Positions 57,989 through 64,000 of a stretch of 64,000 nucleotides of DNA are shown piece after piece; the stretch's first letter is position 1, and the number at the start of each line of letters is the position of its first letter. The translations under genes and the position numbers were made by a program. Origin of the DNA: Nitrospirota bacterium (GTDB lineage Bacteria > Nitrospirota > UBA9217); NCBI GenBank assembly GCA_023229435.1, contig JALNZF010000003.1, positions 1-64,000 of the forward strand, in the 5' to 3' direction. The notes beneath the pieces were generated by a model. That model was not told where the DNA came from and did no database searches. It worked only from the letters and a program-made list of their open reading frames with translations.

Positions 57989-58043
57989 TTTCATCACAAT
58001 GTAACAGAATTGTAACATACTTGTAATAATTCCATGATATAAT
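57989..58043 (+). promoter_or_regulatory. PHO-box promoter 4 (pst operon)
   Basis: 7-mers every 11 bp: TTTCATC (57989), TGTAACA (58000), TGTAACA (58011), TGTAATA (58022), then 9 bp and TATAAT (58038-58043). This is the best copy and it stands before pstS, the classic PhoB target, which identifies the motif. Confidence 0.9.
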
Positions 58044-58085
58044 TTTGCATACTAGAGAAAACATTTAAAACAAGGAGGAATTAAA

Positions 58086-59093
58086 ATGAAAAAAGTATTA
58101 GTATTAGCACTCACCGCTGTTCTTGCACTAGCATCCGGTGTGTATGCGGACGAGATGCTGAACGGCGCGGGGGCCACATTCCCTTACCCTGTGTATTCCG
58201 CGTGGGCGCATGAGTATAACAAGATCACCGGGATAAAACTCAACTACCAGTCCATCGGCTCAGGCGGCGGGATCAAGCAGATCACCGAACGGACAGTGGA
58301 CTTCGGCGCATCGGACAAACCGCTCAAGCCGGAAGAGCTGGCCAAGGACAATCTGCTCCAGTTCCCGGCAGTCATCGGCGGCGTTGTTCCGGTTATCAAT
58401 ATCCCCGGGATAAAGGCCGGAGAATTGAGACTCGATTCAGACGCAGTTTGCAAGATCTACCTGGGCGAGATCAAAAACTGGAACGATCCGAAGATCAAAG
58501 AGATGAATCCTAAGCTCAACCTCCCGGCCAGTGAGATCACCGTGGTCCACCGCTCCGACGGGTCCGGTACGACGGCGATCTTCACGGATTATTTAAGCGA
58601 TGTGTGCCCTGCCTGGAAGGAAAAGGTCGGCGCCGGAACCTCGGTAAGCTGGCCCGCAGGCATCGGCGGCAAGGGGAACGAAGGTGTGGCCAACTACGTA
58701 CAGCAGCAGAAGAACTCGATCGGGTACGTGGAATTCGCCTATGCCAAGCAGAACAACCTCAGCCATGCGATCCTTAAGAACCTTGCAGGCACCTTCGTGG
58801 AACCGAGCTTTGAGAGCTTCGAGAATGCGGCCGCAACGGCCGGTTTCGATCCAACGAAGCATTTCTACCTCTGGTTGAACAATGCGCCGGGCAAGAAGGC
58901 ATGGCCCATCGCAGGCGCCACGTTCATCCTTCTCGCCAAGGAGAAAAAAGATTCAAACATGAAGGTGGTAAAATTCTACGACTGGGCGTTCAAGAACGGC
59001 GACAGCAAGGCAAAGGAACTGGTCTATGTCCCCCTCCCAAAATCGCTGAAAGCCAAGGTTGAAGGTTATTGGAAGTCGAACGGCATCCAGTAA
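58086..59093 (+). CDS. pstS: Phosphate ABC transporter, periplasmic binding protein PstS
   Basis: 335 residues with a signal peptide (about 1-21, ending GVYA) and ribosome site AAGGAGG. Phosphate-binding loops: NGAGATFPYPVYSAW, SIGSGGGIKQI, FGASDKPL and HRSDGSGTTAIFTDYL. It captures phosphate in the periplasm and delivers it to PstC-PstA. First gene of pstSCAB-phoU. Confidence 0.97.
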   Translation: MKKVLVLALTAVLALASGVYADEMLNGAGATFPYPVYSAWAHEYNKITGIKLNYQSIGSGGGIKQITERTVDFGASDKPLKPEELAKDNLLQFPAVIGGVVPVINIPGIKAGELRLDSDAVCKIYLGEIKNWNDPKIKEMNPKLNLPASEITVVHRSDGSGTTAIFTDYLSDVCPAWKEKVGAGTSVSWPAGIGGKGNEGVANYVQQQKNSIGYVEFAYAKQNNLSHAILKNLAGTFVEPSFESFENAAATAGFDPTKHFYLWLNNAPGKKAWPIAGATFILLAKEKKDSNMKVVKFYDWAFKNGDSKAKELVYVPLPKSLKAKVEGYWKSNGIQ

Positions 59094-59134
59094 TGTAGAA
59101 TCTGTCACTGTTAACGCTGCATAACTTACATGCT

Positions 59135-59224
59135 GTCATTCCCGAGGTCCTTTATCGGGGATCTGGTTTCTCAGGCGCTCAGATTAAACACCAGATCCCC
59201 GATCACATTATTCGGGGATGACGG
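59135..59224. repeat. Dispersed CATTCCCGAG/TCGGGGATGA repeats between pstS and pstC
   Basis: Two units facing each other: TGTCATTCCCGAGG...TATCGGGGATCTGG and CCAGATCCCCGAT...TTCGGGGATGACGG. The 90-bp structure could act as an attenuator between pstS (needed in excess) and the permease genes; this is inference. Confidence 0.8.
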
Positions 59225-59323
59225 CATTTTTTGATATGCTGTTGAGAAGCGCTGTGATATACTTATTCCATACAAGACTCGTCTAAGTTTCATCATCTCC
59301 TGCATAACAGAAAGGTCCGTTCC

Positions 59324-60265
59324 TTGGCCATTTCCCCCAGGAAAAATGTTTTCGATCTGTTTTTTTACTCCCTCACCGCTGTTGCGTCCGCAACCGTCAT
59401 CATTTTCATCATTGGAATTCTGGTCGTGCTCTTTAAAGAGTCTTCGCTCGCGATCGGGAAGTTCGGTGTGATCGAATTTCTGACTTCGACCGCATGGAAC
59501 CCCGTAAAGGGGATCTTCGGGGCCGCGACCACCATTTACGGGACCTTCGTCACAACCGCCCTCGCGCTACTCTTCGCCATTCCTACGGCAATCGGCATTG
59601 CTGTGTTCGTGACCGAGATCGCGCCGAATTTTCTAAAAGGTCCCATCGGGATCGCCATAGAACTACTGGCCGCGATCCCGAGCATCATCTACGGTATGTG
59701 GGGCTTGTTCACGCTCGCGCCTATAATGTCGAAGTACGTTGAACCGGCGCTCCAAAGCACGGTAGGAAAACTGCCCGTTGTCGGCATGCTGTTTAAAGGT
59801 ACACCCATGGGCATCGACCTCCTGACAGCGAGCATTATCCTGGCCATCATGATTATTCCCTTCACCGCCAGCATATCCCGCGATGCGTTCAATCTCACAC
59901 CTTCGGTGGTCAAGGAGTCCGCCTATGCCATCGGGGCAACAAAATGGGAAGTGGTCAAGAACGTGGTTCTCCCCTACTCCAAGCTCGGCGTGTTCGGAGG
60001 AGTGGCCCTGTCCCTCGGCCGGGCTTTGGGCGAAACCATGGCCGTTGCCTTTGTGCTCGGGAACAATCACAGGATCGCCACATCGCTCTTTGACGCGGCA
60101 TCGACCATCACGGTGAGCCTCGCGAATGAATTCACGGAAGCCGACAGCGACCTCTACCTCTCGTCGCTCTACTACCTTGCGCTCGTGCTGTTCGTGATGA
60201 GCTTTATCATCCTGGCAATCGCGAAGTTCTTCCTGCTGAAGGCTGAGAGGAAGTATTCACGATGA
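59324..60265 (+). CDS. pstC: Phosphate ABC transporter permease PstC
   Basis: 313 residues from a TTG start; no better in-frame start is near. Six transmembrane helices. The membrane-loop signature of binding-protein-dependent permeases is ESAYAIGATKWEVVKNVVLP, and ALGETMAVAFVLGN is typical of PstC. It forms the channel with PstA. Confidence 0.95.
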   Translation: MAISPRKNVFDLFFYSLTAVASATVIIFIIGILVVLFKESSLAIGKFGVIEFLTSTAWNPVKGIFGAATTIYGTFVTTALALLFAIPTAIGIAVFVTEIAPNFLKGPIGIAIELLAAIPSIIYGMWGLFTLAPIMSKYVEPALQSTVGKLPVVGMLFKGTPMGIDLLTASIILAIMIIPFTASISRDAFNLTPSVVKESAYAIGATKWEVVKNVVLPYSKLGVFGGVALSLGRALGETMAVAFVLGNNHRIATSLFDAASTITVSLANEFTEADSDLYLSSLYYLALVLFVMSFIILAIAKFFLLKAERKYSR

Positions 60266-60280
60266 AAGGGATATATTTTC

Positions 60281-60338
60281 CGCAGATTACACAGATTGCA
60301 TCACGCCTTGGCGTGACGTCCATCGGCGAAATCTGCGG
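60281..60338. repeat. CGCAGATTACACAGATT inverted repeat between pstC and pstA
   Basis: Arms CCGCAGATT and AATCTGCGG with an inner GCATCACGCC...GGCGTGACG hairpin. A dispersed repeat type; no gene. Confidence 0.75.
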
Positions 60339-60364
60339 ATGAGTTTTTCCATAATTCAATCATT

Positions 60365-61207
60365 ATGACCACAGAACAAAAACGTAAAATAGAAGGGGTA
60401 ATCGCCCTTTCGTTGAGCGGACTCGCGGCTGCCATCGGTCTCTTCTGGCTCGTGTATATCCTGACCGATGTCCTTATCCACGGCATCGGCTCCCTTACGA
60501 TCGGTCTTTTCTTCAATGACCCCGCACCCGCGGGCGAAGAAGGGGGCGGGCTCAGGAATGCGTTTGTCGGACAATTGATGATAACAGCGTTCTCGGTCCT
60601 GATCGGAGTGCCGGTCGGGGTCCTGGGAGGGACATTTCTTGCCGAGTACGCGCGGGGCAAAAAGATCGCACGGATCATCAGCATTCTTTCGGATATCATG
60701 GTGAGTGTTCCTTCCATCGTCGTCGGCGCTTTTGTGTATGCGATCATGGTCCGGCCGCTCCATCACTTCAGCGGATGGGCCGGCGCTTTCGCGCTCTCGA
60801 TCATTATGATCCCCGTGGTTCTCCGTACGACCGAGGACATGCTGTCCCTTGTCCCCTGGACCATCCGGGAAGCGGCCTTTGCCCTCGGGGCACCCTATTA
60901 CAAGGTGATCATTCAGGTCGTCTATCGAGCGGCAGCCACAGGCATTTTCACGGGGATACTTCTGTCGATCGCCCGCATTGCCGGAGAAACAGCCCCCCTG
61001 CTGTTCACCTCCTTTAACAACAACTTCCATTCAACAAATATGAACGGCCCCATGGCGTCGCTGACGGTGACGATTTTCCAGTATGCCATGGGACCCTATA
61101 AAAGCTGGCATTCTCAGGCATGGGGCGCGGCGTTCGTGATTACGCTGTTCATTCTCGCTCTCACGATCGCAGGCAGATTAATCATCAGCTGGAGGTATAA
61201 ACGTTGA
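60365..61207 (+). CDS. pstA: Phosphate ABC transporter permease PstA
   Basis: 280 residues, six transmembrane helices. Permease loop REAAFALGAPYYKVIIQVVY and ARIAGETAPLLFTSF are typical of PstA. Its stop overlaps the pstB start, and pstC lies 99 bases upstream. Confidence 0.95.
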   Translation: MTTEQKRKIEGVIALSLSGLAAAIGLFWLVYILTDVLIHGIGSLTIGLFFNDPAPAGEEGGGLRNAFVGQLMITAFSVLIGVPVGVLGGTFLAEYARGKKIARIISILSDIMVSVPSIVVGAFVYAIMVRPLHHFSGWAGAFALSIIMIPVVLRTTEDMLSLVPWTIREAAFALGAPYYKVIIQVVYRAAATGIFTGILLSIARIAGETAPLLFTSFNNNFHSTNMNGPMASLTVTIFQYAMGPYKSWHSQAWGAAFVITLFILALTIAGRLIISWRYKR

Positions 61208-61968
61208 CGGCACAGATCGAGTTCGAGGTCAAGGACCTGGATTTTTTTTACAACGGGATCGTGCAGGCCCTGAATGGAATATCGCTGCCAATCCATAAGA
61301 ATCAGGTCACCGCTTTGATCGGCCCGTCGGGATGCGGCAAAACAACGCTGCTCCGATGTTTCAACCGCATGCACGACCTCTACCCGAAACACCGGTATGA
61401 AGGGGAGATCGTTTTTCAGGGGAAGAACATCCTGGCGGACAACATCGATCTGATCAATCTCAGAAGCAGGATCGGCATGGTGTTCCAAAAACCCACCCCG
61501 TTTCCCATGTCCATCGCCGAAAATATCGCCTACGGGCTGCGGCTGAAGGGGATCAAGAACAAGTCCGAGCTCACCGGCCGCATCGAGGAGGCACTCAAGA
61601 ACGCCGCCCTCTGGGGCGAGGTACGGGATAAATTGAACGCCAGCGCCTATGATCTTTCAGGCGGCCAACAGCAGCGGCTGGTGATCGCGCGCGCGCTGGC
61701 CGTTGAACCCGAGGTGCTCCTCTTCGACGAGCCGACCTCGGCCCTTGACCCCATCTCGACGGCAAAGATCGAAGAGCTTGTCGCAAGCCTGAAGAAGAAC
61801 ATTACCATTATCATCGTCACCCACAACATGCAGCAGGCGGCCCGGGTGTCGGACATGACGGGGTTCCTCTACCTGGGCGAGCTCATAGAATTCGGCGCCA
61901 CGGAAAAGATCTTCACGAATCCCGACAAGAAACAGACCGATGATTACATTACGGGAAGGTTTGGGTAA
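61204..61968 (+). CDS. pstB: Phosphate ABC transporter ATP-binding protein PstB
   Basis: 254 residues from a TTG start that overlaps the pstA stop (TTGA). Walker A GPSGCGKTTLLRCFNRM, signature LSGGQQQRLVIARAL, Walker B VLLFDEPTSALDP and switch His in IIIVTHNMQQAARVSD. The CFNRMHDL stretch is specific for PstB. Drives phosphate import and, with PhoU, signals phosphate status to PhoR. Confidence 0.97.
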   Translation: MTAQIEFEVKDLDFFYNGIVQALNGISLPIHKNQVTALIGPSGCGKTTLLRCFNRMHDLYPKHRYEGEIVFQGKNILADNIDLINLRSRIGMVFQKPTPFPMSIAENIAYGLRLKGIKNKSELTGRIEEALKNAALWGEVRDKLNASAYDLSGGQQQRLVIARALAVEPEVLLFDEPTSALDPISTAKIEELVASLKKNITIIIVTHNMQQAARVSDMTGFLYLGELIEFGATEKIFTNPDKKQTDDYITGRFG

Positions 61969-61978
61969 TAACATTGCG

Positions 61979-62063
61979 GAATGCGGATTTCGGAATGCGG
62001 AATAAGAGCTGGCTTAATCTTTCGCCTTTCTATCCGCAATCTGAAATCCGAAATTGAGATAAG
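61979..62063. repeat. ATTGCGGAATGCGGATTTCG inverted repeat between pstB and phoU
   Basis: Left arm with two GCGGAATGCGGA-like units (61979-62008), right arm the inverse CCGCAATCTGAAATCCGAAAT (62038-62063). Dispersed repeat; similar pieces at 36332-36405. Confidence 0.7.
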
Positions 62064-62072
62064 GAGAAAACA

Positions 62073-62753
62073 ATGTCCAGTCAGAAAGAACAGGAACTCG
62101 AAAAACTCAAGGAACGGATACTCGCAATGGGAGGGTTAGTCGAGGACTCAATCCGAAAATCCGTCAAGGCCCTCGTTGAGCGGGATCCGGCCCTTGCGAT
62201 CAAGGTGATGGAAGGAGACGCCATTGTCAACAACTTCGATGTTGAGATCGAGGAGGAGTGCATCAAATTCATCGCCCTCTGGCAGCCCACAGGCAGCAAC
62301 CTCCGGTTCGTGACCACAGCCATCAAGATCATAACCGACCTTGAGCGCATGGGCGACCTTGCCGTGGACATATGCGAACGCGCCGTGGAACTGCTCGAAG
62401 AGCCGCCGCTCAAACCCTACATCGACATCCCGCGCATGGCCGAGGCATCACAGAAAATGCTCAAGGACAGCCTCGATGCCTTTGTGGCCGGGGATGCGGA
62501 CCTTGCCATGACCGTTTGCGCTGCCGACGATTTCGTTGATAATTTGAACGTGCAGATATTCAACGAGTTGCTCGTGTATATGCTCAAGGACCCGAAAAAC
62601 ATATCCCGGGCCGTGCGTCTGTCCTATATTACCAAGTACCTGGAGCGCGTCGGTGACCACGCCACCAACATTGCCGAGATGGTCGTGTACATGGTCAAGG
62701 GAAAGGTCATCCGTCATATGGCGTGTGAGGCGCAAAAGAAGCATGAGGGCTGA
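62073..62753 (+). CDS. phoU: Phosphate transport system regulator PhoU
   Basis: 226 residues, all helical, two tandem PhoU three-helix bundles. Metal-binding-like motifs: FVTTAIKIITDLERMGDLAVDI in the first half and LSYITKYLERVGDHATNIAE in the second (the E/DxxxD pattern). PhoU links the Pst transporter to PhoR and keeps the regulon off when phosphate is ample. Ribosome site AAGGAG. Confidence 0.96.
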   Translation: MSSQKEQELEKLKERILAMGGLVEDSIRKSVKALVERDPALAIKVMEGDAIVNNFDVEIEEECIKFIALWQPTGSNLRFVTTAIKIITDLERMGDLAVDICERAVELLEEPPLKPYIDIPRMAEASQKMLKDSLDAFVAGDADLAMTVCAADDFVDNLNVQIFNELLVYMLKDPKNISRAVRLSYITKYLERVGDHATNIAEMVVYMVKGKVIRHMACEAQKKHEG

Positions 62754-62789
62754 CAGGTAAAAAAACCGTATCTGCTCAGGTCAAAATCT

Positions 62790-62915
62790 GTTAGCCGCAA
62801 AAGAACGCAAAGAACTCAAAGAAAAGCCTGAAATCATATACTTCAGTTTTAATTCTCTCTGCGATCCTGGAGCCTGCCCTCGAAATGTTTTATCGGGGGT
62901 TCTTTTGCGGCCAAC
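62790..62915. repeat. Inverted repeat GTTAGCCGCAAAAGAAC...GTTCTTTTGCGGCC
   Basis: 126-bp MITE-like structure. Left arm continues with GCAAAGAACTCAAAGAAAAG; the right arm contains a CCCTCGAAA...TCGGGGG unit of the common family. The 353-bp gap between phoU and the last gene holds no other feature. Confidence 0.75.
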
Positions 62916-63106
62916 CTGAATAGTTACAAAAAACCGGCCCTGCGCCCATAACCCCTTGAGTGAAAAGATAAAATGTTTGACAAACCCCACCACACAAGGT
63001 AAAATCAGCTTTCAGAAAATCCCGCATCCCGGGCCGGAACAGGGAACTCGGAATGTTCTTCCCCGGACACGCTCAAGCCCGTTTCCATGAGAAAAGAACT
63101 GCATAC

Positions 63107-64000
63107 ATGACATCAGTCTCCAAACAAACAGGCCGCCTTGAGATGCGCGACCTCATTATCCTGACTGTCCTGATCTGCCTTCTTTTTACGTTTATGCTCG
63201 GAAACCGTCCCCTGTCAGTGCCGGATGAAGGCAGGTATGTCGAGATCCCCCGGGAGATGGTGGCCTCGGGAAACTACCTTACCCCCCGCCTGAACAGCGT
63301 AAAATACTTTGAAAAACCCGTTTTTTTCTACTGGCTCGAGGCCTTTTCGATCAAACTCTTTGGGCTGAATGAATTTACGCTCCGGCTCTGGCCGGCATTG
63401 TTCGCGCTCTTTGGATGCCTTGCCGTTGCCGTTGCCGGCGCGCGCCTGTTCGGACGCAGGACCGGTCTGCTGAGTGCGGCGGTCCTTGCCACGAGCCTCC
63501 TGTACTACGGACTGAGCCGTGCGATCATCCTCGACATGCCGGTTTCTATTTTGCTCACCCTGGGGCTTCTGTCTTTTCTGATGGGCATACACGAGGCCCC
63601 GGGACTAAAGCGCCGGCTTTATTTGTGGGGTTTTTATGCCTTCGCCGCGCTGGCGGTCCTGACCAAAGGCCTGATCGGCATCATCATCCCGGGCATGGTG
63701 ACCGGCGCCTGGATCCTCCTCCTGGGTGAATGGCGAATGCTCAAAACGCTGTATATTCCTTCGGGCCTTGCCCTGTTCCTGCTCATTGCCGCGCCGTGGC
63801 ATATCATGGTGGGTATGGCCAACCCCGAGTTTTATCAATTCTATTTCATCCATGAACACTTCCAGCGCTTCTTGACCAAAGTACATGGCCGTTATCAGCC
63901 GTTCTGGTATTTCATGCCCATCGTACTGCTGGGGCTGTTTCCCTGGAGCGCCTTCCTCGTGCAGGCGATCAAGCACAGCGTCCCGTCGACCTGGCGGGAA
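63107..64000 (+). CDS. ArnT-like glycosyltransferase of the PMT family (truncated by window end)
   Basis: 298 codons visible, open at the window end. First transmembrane helix about 15-35, then the ArnT/PMT catalytic-loop block SVPDEGRYVEIPREM (Asp-Glu needed for lipid-sugar binding) and KYFEKPVFFYWLEAFSIKLF. Several transmembrane helices follow. Enzymes of this family move a sugar from undecaprenyl phosphate to lipid A or another acceptor in the periplasm. Start chosen at the first ATG of the frame; no strong ribosome site. Full proteins are about 550 residues. Confidence 0.88.
   Translation, partial: MTSVSKQTGRLEMRDLIILTVLICLLFTFMLGNRPLSVPDEGRYVEIPREMVASGNYLTPRLNSVKYFEKPVFFYWLEAFSIKLFGLNEFTLRLWPALFALFGCLAVAVAGARLFGRRTGLLSAAVLATSLLYYGLSRAIILDMPVSILLTLGLLSFLMGIHEAPGLKRRLYLWGFYAFAALAVLTKGLIGIIIPGMVTGAWILLLGEWRMLKTLYIPSGLALFLLIAAPWHIMVGMANPEFYQFYFIHEHFQRFLTKVHGRYQPFWYFMPIVLLGLFPWSAFLVQAIKHSVPSTWRE

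Overview
The window looks like chromosome of an uncultured or environmental Gram-negative bacterium with an anaerobic or redox-active lifestyle, most like Nitrospirota or Desulfobacterota. The reasons are a 12-haem secreted cytochrome, a cupredoxin, sigma-54 regulation, lactate-racemase cofactor genes (larB, larC), outer-membrane porin and lipoprotein signals, and a very high load of short dispersed inverted repeats. No rRNA, tRNA or CRISPR array was seen. The taxonomic placement is inference.

Layout. 1-5.0 kb: end of a hybrid sensor kinase, a TPR/periplasmic-binding lipoprotein, a site-2 protease and trpS. 5.25-5.85 kb: a 599-nt group IIC intron without a protein gene, sitting directly behind the terminator of the multihaem cytochrome gene (5.95-8.83 kb, minus strand). 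9.5-14.3 kb: a minus-strand PhnD-like binding protein / sensor kinase / NtrC-type regulator operon, with two 16-bp palindromes between it and the cytochrome. 14.5-18.3 kb: polyprenyl synthase, AMMECR1-like protein, small proteins and a deacetylase that carries an in-frame dispersed repeat. 18.4-23.6 kb: a pilus or type II secretion assembly cluster whose pseudopilin leader is built from dispersed repeats. 23.8-27.4 kb: P-type ATPase and CBS protein. 27.4-31.0 kb: a strongly A+T-rich island of three same-direction ORFs separated by attC-like hairpins. 31.0-37.2 kb: redox-cysteine protein, an orphan lsrF with a dehydrogenase and transporter, gpsA, larB. 37.3-39.1 kb: a toxin-antitoxin pile-up wedged between larB and larC. 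40.5-41.0 kb: a GxxExxR nuclease-fold gene enclosed by inverted repeats, a likely small mobile unit. 41.0-44.8 kb: nadE, rsmI, membrane protein, cupredoxin.

45.0-62.8 kb is a phosphate-starvation region: phoB-phoR at one end, pstS-pstC-pstA-pstB-phoU at the other. Four promoters in between or at pstS carry 7-bp direct repeats of the TGTAACA/TTCATA type every 11 bp, each ending 9 bp before a -10 box. I read these as PHO boxes. They head two related modules of tiny proteins: a 4-cysteine family (two 69-aa paralogues) and a DUF3562-like helical family (four members). With them go a porin, PsiE, a GH1 glycosidase, a secreted metallophosphatase, a PHP phosphoesterase and a glycolipid-type glycosyltransferase. 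Together this suggests phosphate scavenging plus replacement of phospholipid by glycolipid. The window ends inside an ArnT-like glycosyltransferase.

The most promising undescribed items are the paralogous small-protein modules under the PHO boxes, the attC-like cassette island, the inverted-repeat/GxxExxR unit with an apparent 'empty' relative, the gene-less group IIC intron, and the 41-bp tandem repeat that sets the reading frame of a pseudopilin.
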